From contig JAVBKV010000007.1 in the NCBI GenBank assembly GCA_031553885.1, forward strand, positions 25,081 through 89,080: DNA of 64,000 nt, read 5' to 3'. The stretch is from JAVBKV01 sp031553885 (lineage in GTDB: Bacteria; Bacteroidota; Bacteroidia; Bacteroidales; Azobacteroidaceae). Under the pieces are notes generated by a model, which was given only the letters and a program-made list of their open reading frames with translations, was not told the DNA's origin and made no database searches. The stretch's first letter is position 1. Every line of letters starts with the position of its first letter. Positions 17,286 through 26,800 of the stretch are shown here, in pieces. A program made the translations under genes and the position numbers.

Positions 17286-20200
17286 TTACTTTACAATTAC
17301 TTTAAATACTTTTCCGGCAACCACTACAATATAAACACCTGCAGCAAGGAAGTTATTGGAATGGATTCGTTGTCCGCTAATCCCATAAATGCTTGCCGGC
17401 AGGTCAGTTCCGTCCACATAAATTTTTCTGTCGAGTACAAATACGTGGATGTTGTCCGTCTCCGGAGAATGAATGGCTGTTCCACCGCTTTCTGGAGCGA
17501 ATTTCCAGGCTGTGCTTGTCCCGTAATTCGCATTGGCAGTAGAGAATGATTTCATTTCCAGGGTTTCTCCGGTACCGTTTAACAATGTACCTGTTCTTGC
17601 AGAACGGATGTTAAACTGAAGACTTTCTCCCGGCTTGAAGAGATGTCTCAACGCAAAACCGGATGGAACCTGATCAGAAGAAATTACAGCATTTCCACTG
17701 TAGTAAAGGTACTTCCCGGTTGCTCTATTGATGATATTTACGAGACCAGAATTAGTTCCTGCCTGGACAAGCTTGAATAATTGCTGGTCGGACCGGGAAG
17801 TACCGCGATCGGCTTTGGTTGAGAGGGACACTGTTCCGTTAGCTGCTATTTCGATACATTTTTCATTTGTCACATTGGATATGTATACCCACTTTTCAGT
17901 GTTTCCTTCACTGAACGGGGGATAAGCATCATTCATCTCCTCTTCCGGGACAAACCTCCAGGTTCGTGGGTTGCGGGTAAGCCGGAATTCCTGAGCTATG
18001 GCTAATGCGGCATTACTTGCGTTATCGAAAACACTCCATCCGTTTCCCGAGTTGTTTCCACTCAGGTGTCTGGCAGATACCGTCGGATCCGATCCAACTG
18101 CAGTATTCAGCAAGGCTACAAACGGAGATCCTGCAATAGCCGCCATCCTGAATGCAGCTGTAGTGGGGTTATTTCCTGAGGAGTAGTACCGGTCGGTCCG
18201 TTGTCCATCCATTTCTACTCCGTATGCCATTTTCTGGTTGGTTGCTTTGTTTACCAGGTAATAGCTGTCGTTACCGGCATCTTCCAGTCTCCATACCTGA
18301 TAGTCCCTTCCGGCGCTTGTTGCCTTCAGTAGGTCGATCGAGATGTATTTGGTGTTGTTTTTTTGTTCTTCGCTGGTACCGTTTACGGTAACCAGGCTGC
18401 AAAACCGGCCATCATTATCTGTAATAACACCATTCGTGTTCATGTTGTGTCCGTTTTCGATGTAATACCAGACAGGATTGTTTTCTGTACTTGCTACAGG
18501 GAGGGCAGACTCATAGGGGTCGGCTTCGAATGTGACTTCCATGTAGGTTCCGTCGAATCCGGTTACACGTGCTTTTACCGTTCCCGTAATCGATCCGGCT
18601 GCTATGGTTGTAAATTCCTGATGGGGTGATATATACCTCAGTTTTCCTTGTCCGTCGTAGATCTCATAGGCAACAGCGTTTTTCCAGTTACTGAATACGT
18701 ATGAATTACCTGTTTTGGAAGCAGTTCCCCGTTCCAATGGTTTTTTATCTGCATATATATCGATATTCGCATCCGTGATGTATTCTATTTTGTACGTTGG
18801 TTTGGTCCATTGGGAAGTATAGGTAACAGCTTCAGTAACCATATTCTGAGTAACCGTTACATAATGACTTCCATAATCTCCAATGTGTCTGTTTGTCAAT
18901 AGTTTATGAAATCCCCATTTTTTGAAGAAGTCTGATAAATCTTCTTTTAATAATTCAGAGCATAATTTGGTGAAATCCAGTGAAATTTGGCCGCTTTGAG
19001 TGGCTACATTCAAGTTGCTGCGTTTACGGACTTCTTCGTGCAAATCCAGGTAAAAGTCCGGATAATTTTTGACGTATTTGGAATATAAATACAATTGCCA
19101 GAATGGAATCAGGCGGTTAAATTCCCCTCCCACCGTATTGAAATTGGCCGTATCGGGAACCAGAATCGTATTGAACGAGTTTTCGTAATGATTTTTCCGC
19201 CCGTTGGAAGTTGCCTGGCTCTGCATACGGCTTTGATTACCGTATTTTGTCTGCACGTACAGGGAATAGATGTTGTTGGTTACTTCCGCACAGGATGCCC
19301 ATCTCAATCCCGGACGGGTCTGATGGGTATGACCTATTTCGTGTGCGGGGCCCCATATATCAGTCGTCGTGACTTTAGCCGGGTCACAGACACCGGGCAT
19401 GGTACTTACGTGATAAGCCGTATGATTTCCCGTTGCATACATATATCCGGAATACGTTACGGTAAACATTGCCCGGTTTTTGTACATCCTTTCGGGATAT
19501 TTATATAGTCCCATGAATTCCTGTTCGAGATGAACAATGGAATCATAAGCCTGAATCAGTTCCTGTCCTTTTTTCGGGCAATAGGATTTATACGATTGTA
19601 CAGGGAAGATGATATGTGCGGATTCTCCGATCACATCCATATATTTACTGGTAGCATTTGCCAGTAAATTTTCCCAATCGGAATTGGTATGACGTTTTTT
19701 GTCGAAATATCCATTGACTTTACCGGAAGCGATGTTCACGTCAATTGGAGTAGCAGTAGTCGGGTTATTCTGGATATGTATGAAATAGAACAACCCTTTT
19801 TTCGTCGTTTTAAATAGATTTACACCTTCTTTCAGCGGATAATTGGCAATATCTCCGAATCCATCAGTTTCTTCGGTTTCCTTATCCAGGTTCATCTGGC
19901 GCAGGCTGACGGTTTGTCCGTTGGTGTTTCCGACGAAAACGACAAACTCTTCCCCTTCTTCGGCGTAAATACCGGTCGGATCATCGTATTGTCCGTAGGT
20001 AGACGTTTTATTGATGGTAGCCTGGACCGTGGGATCTGAATAAGGCTTGTACGTCTGTACCCTGAATTCTTTCGGATATTGATTATTGTATAAAGCCATT
20101 GCCAGGTTTTTGTAAAAGCTGTTGGTGATGGCTTCAATCTGGGCGAGGGTTGTTCCGCTTTTTAAGGTAGAGCAGATGTTATCTCCAAAGACATCAGGAA

Positions 20201-20783
20201 TGGTATTGCCCGGATTGGTTTTGTAAAATTCCATTTCACAGAAAGAAACAAACCCTGTATTGGCATAGTTGATGACAAATTTAATAGCGGTCGGATTGAC
20301 TAAGCGTGTAGGAAAATCAACACGCATTACCTGCCGGAGTCCTTTGAAATCATAAGTGCCTATTTTTTCATAGCTTGTTTTTCCTTCGGATTTTGCCCAG
20401 ACTTCAAAGCTCCAGAAGCATCCGTTGCCGTTTCCGGATTTGGGGTAATAGATGAAATAGTCTATTTCAGATGCATTTTCAAAAAAATATTCCAATGTTA
20501 CTGGGAAGACCGTTCCTGTATAAGGAGATGCATAAATCGGAAGTGTTTCATCCTTGAAGGTAGGGTCCTTTTTTCCGTCAAAGGTATTATCGATGCTGTA
20601 GCCGTGTCCGTAAGGGCCCGGGGTATCATCTTTGGTCTGACTGGCTAATCCCGATTTGACAGGTACCTGAATATCCTGTCCGAAATCAGCTATACTTCCG
20701 GGTGTGTAACCCTGTGCCTGTAACAGAGAAACCGATCCGCCGATCAGAAATAATCCTACTACAATTAATACTATTTTTTTCAT
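17286..20783 (-). CDS. M60-family (enhancin/mucinase-type) metallopeptidase with shared repeat module and sorting tail
   Basis: An 1165-residue secreted protein with a signal peptide (residues 1-23). The N-terminal part, about 50-190, looks like a discoidin-type sugar-binding domain. The peptidase has H481-E482-I483-G484-H485 and a third ligand Glu at about 500 (WASCAEVTNNIYS), the HExxH...E arrangement of peptidase M60 (PF13402). M60 enzymes cut O-glycosylated proteins such as mucins. Residues about 768-1098 hold one copy of the module shared with three neighbouring proteins (starts NPVWYYIENGH, contains RTWRFVPEEEM). Residues about 1105-1165 are a sorting-type tail (GVYIVVVAGKVFKVIVK). It lies between a GH88 and two PL8 genes; a role in opening the protein core of proteoglycans is inferred. 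Confidence 0.85.
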   Translation of the reverse strand: MKKIVLIVVGLFLIGGSVSLLQAQGYTPGSIADFGQDIQVPVKSGLASQTKDDTPGPYGHGYSIDNTFDGKKDPTFKDETLPIYASPYTGTVFPVTLEYFFENASEIDYFIYYPKSGNGNGCFWSFEVWAKSEGKTSYEKIGTYDFKGLRQVMRVDFPTRLVNPTAIKFVINYANTGFVSFCEMEFYKTNPGNTIPDVFGDNICSTLKSGTTLAQIEAITNSFYKNLAMALYNNQYPKEFRVQTYKPYSDPTVQATINKTSTYGQYDDPTGIYAEEGEEFVVFVGNTNGQTVSLRQMNLDKETEETDGFGDIANYPLKEGVNLFKTTKKGLFYFIHIQNNPTTATPIDVNIASGKVNGYFDKKRHTNSDWENLLANATSKYMDVIGESAHIIFPVQSYKSYCPKKGQELIQAYDSIVHLEQEFMGLYKYPERMYKNRAMFTVTYSGYMYATGNHTAYHVSTMPGVCDPAKVTTTDIWGPAHEIGHTHQTRPGLRWASCAEVTNNIYSLYVQTKYGNQSRMQSQATSNGRKNHYENSFNTILVPDTANFNTVGGEFNRLIPFWQLYLYSKYVKNYPDFYLDLHEEVRKRSNLNVATQSGQISLDFTKLCSELLKEDLSDFFKKWGFHKLLTNRHIGDYGSHYVTVTQNMVTEAVTYTSQWTKPTYKIEYITDANIDIYADKKPLERGTASKTGNSYVFSNWKNAVAYEIYDGQGKLRYISPHQEFTTIAAGSITGTVKARVTGFDGTYMEVTFEADPYESALPVASTENNPVWYYIENGHNMNTNGVITDNDGRFCSLVTVNGTSEEQKNNTKYISIDLLKATSAGRDYQVWRLEDAGNDSYYLVNKATNQKMAYGVEMDGQRTDRYYSSGNNPTTAAFRMAAIAGSPFVALLNTAVGSDPTVSARHLSGNNSGNGWSVFDNASNAALAIAQEFRLTRNPRTWRFVPEEEMNDAYPPFSEGNTEKWVYISNVTNEKCIEIAANGTVSLSTKADRGTSRSDQQLFKLVQAGTNSGLVNIINRATGKYLYYSGNAVISSDQVPSGFALRHLFKPGESLQFNIRSARTGTLLNGTGETLEMKSFSTANANYGTSTAWKFAPESGGTAIHSPETDNIHVFVLDRKIYVDGTDLPASIYGISGQRIHSNNFLAAGVYIVVVAGKVFKVIVK

Positions 20784-20826
20784 GATCTATTTATTTTTTA
20801 TAATTAATTACAATCTGTTTTGTTTA

Positions 20827-23817
20827 TTAAGGAACAATCACTTTGGTTGTTTTATTTCCGGCTTTTACGATGTATACTCCGGTAGGATATTTTGATTTCG
20901 GATCGGTTGAAGCGCCGTCAAGCGTATAAATCTGTACCGGAACTCCGGCTTCTGATGTGTAAATGTATCCGTCTTTGACATACGCATTCAGCTTATCCGG
21001 CGATACCGGTTTCATCCCGCTTGATGTTTTTTTTTCCAGAAAGAGTTGCGGACGCAGGGTTTCCATGTTTTCCTCTTTTGAGTAGAAATAAATCCAGGAG
21101 TCGCCTCCCAGAACCGTTTTCCCACTTATATGGATTGTCAGTATTTTATTTTTATTATTGATTTCCTGAAGAACAACATCCGTTATATCCAGGGTTATCC
21201 CATCATCCGGATTATCGCTGAATTCCTGTATTTGTTCTCCGGTTGCCGGTTTGTTGTTGTAATTGATTCCGGATTCAGTCCAGGAATCGTCCTCCACCCG
21301 GTTAAATAACCAGGTGTTTGTTTTAGCCAAGGCCCCGACGCTGTGTACAAACAGGCTTAGTTCTGCTTGCTGAACAGAAGCCGGGTCGATTCCGCTTAAG
21401 TCGAATTTCAAATAAATCTCCCGGGTATAGCCTTCCGAGTCTCTTTTCAGTTGCAGGGGATTGGCTGATCCGTAATTAGTTGTTTTAGATCCTCCGTGAA
21501 CATAAGCGTCTGCTGTGGTATAAAGCGTGGTGCCTATGCGGGGAGGTGGTACATCAGGTGTATTATTGCTGATGGTAAATTTTTTGGAAGAGCCTTTCAA
21601 GGTGCCGGACGGCATATCACATTCCAGTTCCTTTTCAGTTGTAATCGTAGAAGAAACAAAGCGTAACCTGATTTTGGAACTGGCCTGGGCCGGATCTGCA
21701 ATCACTACGTTGACATTACCGGTACCGGCATTTTTCAGCATCAGGGCGCATCCTGCACTCGGGCGGATGGTAAAATTTCCGTTGGTAAACCGGGCAGTCT
21801 TATAAAATACCATATTCCAGGTTCCTCTTTGGGTGTTCTCAATCACTTGTACGGTATCGCTGTTTACCCATATTTTCAGGTGATCGGAGTTGTAAGCTTT
21901 CATTTCTTCAAGGCTTTTCCCGGGAACAACGATATAGGCATAACCGGATGCAGAAGGTTTTATACCATGATTGATCCAGAGTTTGAAAACATTTTTCGAG
22001 ATGGTTGCCGAATATTGCGGATCGTACAAGGTCGTATTGTTGGTTTTCCAGTTACCGGTTTCAGTTTTGTTCGTGAAATTGACATTACCTCCCGAAGGGA
22101 AAACATAACCTACTTTGTTTTGCCAGATCCACCGGGGGGAGCCGTTGGTAAGGCCATTTCCTTTTGGTCGGGTCGATACTGTTCCTGCATCATTCACGAA
22201 GACATCTCCTTTCAACAGGCATTGGTTGAGCGTTGTATTGATTTCTTCCAGAGCTGTCGATGTAATGTTTGCACCCAGGCAAACGACTTCGTCTCCGAAG
22301 AAAAACCATGCTTTGTTTGCTGTGGTATTCAGATCGTTGTAGGCGTAAGCTGTGACTCCGTACGTGCTGTCTGAAACCCCGCCGGCAAAAGCGCTGGTTC
22401 CAGGAGTTCCCCACTCTGAAGAGGGCTTGGGGATAGGAGTTTTTAAAGGAGCTGTTACTCCCGGTATCCGGTTCCATTGCCAGACAGGGAAAATTTCCAG
22501 GTATTCATCTCCATCCACATGAATGGATGATCCTCCGTCGGAAAGAAAGTATCCCAGTACATTTTCACCATTGCCGTGTTCACAACGGTTTACCCGGGGT
22601 GAAGCCATTCTGACATCGAATGTGTAAGCCGGTGAGTTGTAGAGGGAATATTCGTTGCAGAAGTAATGAGTGAAAGAAGGGGAGATATCATAGCCGGCCG
22701 GTTGATTTCCGTTCAGTCTGGCTAAAATAACCTCATAAGAACCGGCGTGTTCCGGATCGATTTCCTTAAGGTTCTTTGCTATTCTTCTGGGGTCTCCAAA
22801 CAGGCGGAGATTAGTTGCAAGCCGGTCCGGATCACCGAAAAACCATTGGTTATTCAGTTCTCCGGGACGGCTCAGGAAACGTCCGGTCGTGTTATATAAA
22901 CTAATGCCTCTCCGGAACGTATTGAAGTAGGTTTCCCGTGCAAACCGGCTGAGAATGGACAGTTTGCTTTCGGGTATTGCATATTCGGTTCCCCGGGTAA
23001 ACCGGGCGATATTGGTTAAATCATACAAGTATCCGGTACCGTAACCTTGTATAAATAGCTGCGGTGAGTGCTGAGAAAACGCGTTGTCGGCTTTCAAGCC
23101 TTCCAGCCTCCCATTCAGGTAGTTATTGTTAGGTATGTGCAGGTACATACCGTTATCGATGGCATCCCTCAGCATGGCTGCATTTTCTTTCAGGCAGGCC
23201 CTGTAGACCCAATGCGTGGCAATGGCTACCCGGTTATAGGCCTGAGATTGCGAGTATTGCGCTCCCCGGTCGTAATTTCCTCCTCCGTAGTTGGATGTAT
23301 CGTCGAGCATTTTCATGATATTGGTTATGACACCCGCCGGTAAAGGAGTGGCTCCTGCACGCATCAGAATAAGTATCACAGCCATTTTCTGGCTCGCCGA
23401 TACCTGGTGGGCATACCAGTCCGGAGATTTGGGCCATTTGCTGTACCAGATACTTAAAGCGTTGGCGATATGGTTACCCAGGGTTGTATTTCCGTACCAG
23501 GAGCTGCCTTGTTTGGAATAGGCCAGGGTCATTAGTATGACCCGGTCTAAATGGTACATGGGTTGCCAGTCGGTATAAACCCGGTCGGCATAATTGATAT
23601 CGGACCAGGAACCGTCTGCTTGTATGGTAGAAGCATAATCTGATACCAACCCATCCAATAACGTTTTTTCAGGGGCGTCTTCCCAGTAGGCTTGACAAAC
23701 CCGTTCCATAATTGTCTCAAAAACAGGATCAGCCGCTTTTCCCGGAAGAGCCGTTAGAAAAAATAGGATTCCGATGATGCAATTGGTTCTCAGATATGTA
23801 AGAAATGCTTTATCCAT
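20827..23817 (-). CDS. PL8 polysaccharide lyase with CBM96-like domain and sorting tail
   Basis: A 996-residue secreted enzyme. The alpha-toroid has the PL8 residues Asn195 (AYNRVAIATHWVYRA), His250 and Tyr259 (QHSPQLFIQGY, His to Tyr 9 apart), a SRPGELNNQW segment carrying the Arg, and MASPRVNRCEHGNGEN with the Glu/Asn in the beta domain. The family cuts hyaluronan and chondroitin sulfates. Residues about 760-930 form a CBM96/DNRLRE-like domain (TADAYVHGGS, EIYLKFDLSGID, DSWIYFYSKE). Residues about 940-996 are a sorting-type tail (YPTGVYIVKAGNKTTKVIV). It lacks the shared repeat module of the other large PL8. It is 20 bases after the larger PL8 gene and probably in the same operon. Confidence 0.86.
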   Translation of the reverse strand: MDKAFLTYLRTNCIIGILFFLTALPGKAADPVFETIMERVCQAYWEDAPEKTLLDGLVSDYASTIQADGSWSDINYADRVYTDWQPMYHLDRVILMTLAYSKQGSSWYGNTTLGNHIANALSIWYSKWPKSPDWYAHQVSASQKMAVILILMRAGATPLPAGVITNIMKMLDDTSNYGGGNYDRGAQYSQSQAYNRVAIATHWVYRACLKENAAMLRDAIDNGMYLHIPNNNYLNGRLEGLKADNAFSQHSPQLFIQGYGTGYLYDLTNIARFTRGTEYAIPESKLSILSRFARETYFNTFRRGISLYNTTGRFLSRPGELNNQWFFGDPDRLATNLRLFGDPRRIAKNLKEIDPEHAGSYEVILARLNGNQPAGYDISPSFTHYFCNEYSLYNSPAYTFDVRMASPRVNRCEHGNGENVLGYFLSDGGSSIHVDGDEYLEIFPVWQWNRIPGVTAPLKTPIPKPSSEWGTPGTSAFAGGVSDSTYGVTAYAYNDLNTTANKAWFFFGDEVVCLGANITSTALEEINTTLNQCLLKGDVFVNDAGTVSTRPKGNGLTNGSPRWIWQNKVGYVFPSGGNVNFTNKTETGNWKTNNTTLYDPQYSATISKNVFKLWINHGIKPSASGYAYIVVPGKSLEEMKAYNSDHLKIWVNSDTVQVIENTQRGTWNMVFYKTARFTNGNFTIRPSAGCALMLKNAGTGNVNVVIADPAQASSKIRLRFVSSTITTEKELECDMPSGTLKGSSKKFTISNNTPDVPPPRIGTTLYTTADAYVHGGSKTTNYGSANPLQLKRDSEGYTREIYLKFDLSGIDPASVQQAELSLFVHSVGALAKTNTWLFNRVEDDSWTESGINYNNKPATGEQIQEFSDNPDDGITLDITDVVLQEINNKNKILTIHISGKTVLGGDSWIYFYSKEENMETLRPQLFLEKKTSSGMKPVSPDKLNAYVKDGYIYTSEAGVPVQIYTLDGASTDPKSKYPTGVYIVKAGNKTTKVIVP

Positions 23818-23837
23818 GAGTTGTTTTATTTATGGAT

Positions 23838-26800
23838 CTATTTTACAAGAACCTTGAAAACTTTTCCGGATACCTTAACCAGATAAATTCCCGTTAACAG
23901 CCGTTTAGTGGGGTTGACGACCGTTCCTGTAGTTGTATATACCTGTATCGGAGCATCGCTTCCGGCAACGCGGATATAGCCGTCTTCCACATAGACCCAG
24001 ATACCATCGTTATGGATGATGTCGATGGATGTACCCGGAGATCCGGAGGCGTCTTCAAAAGCCCAGGTGCTTTCCGGAACATTGCTCGACGCATTTGCTA
24101 ATCCTGCATCAGTGAAACAGATATAATTACCCGTTACGGTAAGCGATTTGGAAGAAGAGGTCCGTCCGGCTTGTTTGAAAATGAAACGGTCGGGGTTTTC
24201 CGTATTGGCCGGATACGGATAATTTCTCAGCGTCCAGAGTTCCTCACTTCCGGAGAGCGCCACATTAAACGATGCGTTTGTTACGTATTTATTTCCTTTC
24301 TTGTTGATCATGGCAAAAGAATAAACAGGAGTGTAGGTATATGCATATCCTTCAGTGTAAGTACCGCTGACCGGATTCACAAACTTGAACAACTGCGCAT
24401 CCTGTGCTGTACCTTGTGAGGTAATCTGATCGGCCAGAGAGAATACATTGGATGTTGCTGCTTCATTGGTAAGTGTGACGTAGGAAGCAGAACCCGTTGC
24501 TCCTAAGTTTCTGATGTAGTACCAATGTGTATTTTTATCATCGCTGAATTTTGGGATCCGTGCTTCCAGTTCTTCCTGCGGGATAAATCTCCAGGCCCGG
24601 AAACCATTGTTGGGCAGTCCCGAGGTATTCAGAGGAGTCAGTCCTCCACCTGCTTGTTCGCTGATGCCGAAGCGGGCACCAGTACTTCCGTTGTTGGCTC
24701 CCCAGAAATTAGCAGAGCCTTTCCGTTGTATCTGGACATAATCTCCGGTTGCGTTGACGAAATTCAGAACAGACCTCTTTGTTTCATCGTCTTTGACGGT
24801 GTAGTAGTAATTGGCTATTCCTCCGGTTTCAATGGCTGTCGTTGACAGATAAGCATATCCTCCGATTTTGTTGACCAGCATGTAAGCATCTTCTTCTGAA
24901 TCATATACGACTTTCCAGAGTTGGTAATCCCGGTTGGTCGATGTACTGGTTGCTGCGATCGGAGCGTTGTTGTGGATCGGATTGGTAATCATAAACTTTT
25001 GATCTCCACGGGAAGTCAGCAAGGTAAATCCTCTTCCTCCGCCGTTCTCACTATCGTTTGATCCCGCATGATCCACGTAATACCAGAATTCGTTGTTGTC
25101 TGTACTCACTTTAATACCGGCAACGCTTTCTTTTACCAGCGGACCGGCTTCTAATGCCCAGAAGTCAGAGGGTTGATAATACAAGGTATTGGTATACGAT
25201 TGTCCGAAAATGGCTTTGTTGCCGGTAACCGTATCCACAGTAAGTGCTCCGATCACCCGGCGATTGGCAATTTTGAAGAGCAGACGCTCGGGGTAGTCCT
25301 TGTTGGCCGGATCCGGAGCGTTCCGGACAGACCATAGCTTTTCCGTATCGGTTAAGGCCACGTCGGTATGAGAAACATACTTATTCCCTTTTTTGTTAAT
25401 GATGGAAAATGCATATACGGTAGTATCGTTGAATGTAAAACCGTCTACGGTCGGAGTGAATTTTTCAGGATTAGCAAATTTAAACAGTTGAGCATCCTGA
25501 TCTTCACCGGCATCTGTCTTTTTAATAGCTGTACCGAAGGCCTTTGATGTTGCTGTCGCATGTTGAAGTGTCAGGTATGTATCATTTCCTTTTACACCCC
25601 GGTTTTTCAGGTAATACCAGTATGAAGTTTCTTCGTCGCTGATTTTCGGATATACAGCTTCCATTTCTTCCTGTGGAATGAATCTCCAGGCCCTGAAGCC
25701 ATTAGCAGGCAAGTTGTAAGAAGAAAAAGGAGTCAGGCCGCCTCCAGCCTGATCGTTGATACCGAACCTTCCATTTACATTGTTGGAACCCAAAAAATTA
25801 GCACTTCCGCTTCGTTGGATCTGAACATATCCCCCTTCTGCTTCATGAGGAAATTTAATTGAACTCCGGTTCTCTTCATTGTTCATGGTATAATAAAAAT
25901 TGCTACCCATAACACCGCTTTCCAGTGAGCTGGCAGAGAAATAAAGGGATCCGCCTACCTTGTTTACCAGGTAGTAATAGTTTTCTATGTCGCTGGCGAC
26001 GACCTTCCAGAGTTGATAATCCCTGTTGGTCAGTACCGTATCCTCTGCAATCGGAGCGGAATTGTGCAAGGGATTGATGCATATACCCCTTGAATTACCC
26101 CGGGAAGTCATGAGCATAAACCCTCTGCCATAGTTGCTTTCGCTTTCATTTCCTCCCTGATTTTCTATGTAATACCAGAATTCGTTGTTGTCCGTACTTA
26201 CTTTGATACCGGCAACTTCATCTTCTGCCGGTCTTGGATCGTATTTCCCTTTTTCAACGATTAGTTGAGGCTTGTAGTAATCATCTTCTGTTTCCCGGGA
26301 GAAAAACCGTACCCAGGAATCCCCGCTGACTGCGACTTCCCCGCTGATGTTGATGGAGAATTTTGTTTCTCCTTTTTTCAGGGCATTGACAAGAGCTGTT
26401 CTCAGGTCGACTACCACTTCTTCACAGGACGAACATCCTGCTACTGCCTGCATGACAGAGCCGGCGGCCGGCCGGTTTTCCCAGAGAATTTCTGTCTCAT
26501 TCCAGGAATTATCATCTACTTTTTTGAACAACCAGGTAACGGAAGATGCCAACGGACCTACACTGTGAACAGAAAGTTTCAGTTTGGCTGACTTAATCGA
26601 GTCCGGATTGAATTCAGTACCGCTCAGATCGAACCGGATATACGCTTCCCGGGCATAGTTTCCGGCATCTTGTTTTATTTCCAGTATTTCCATTTGACCA
26701 TGATTCGGTTCGCCACCCCGGACGTAAGCATCCGCATCCGGATAAAGTGTAAATAAAGTTTGTTTGTCGGGAGCTTTGTAATCAGGGGTGGAAGTATTTA

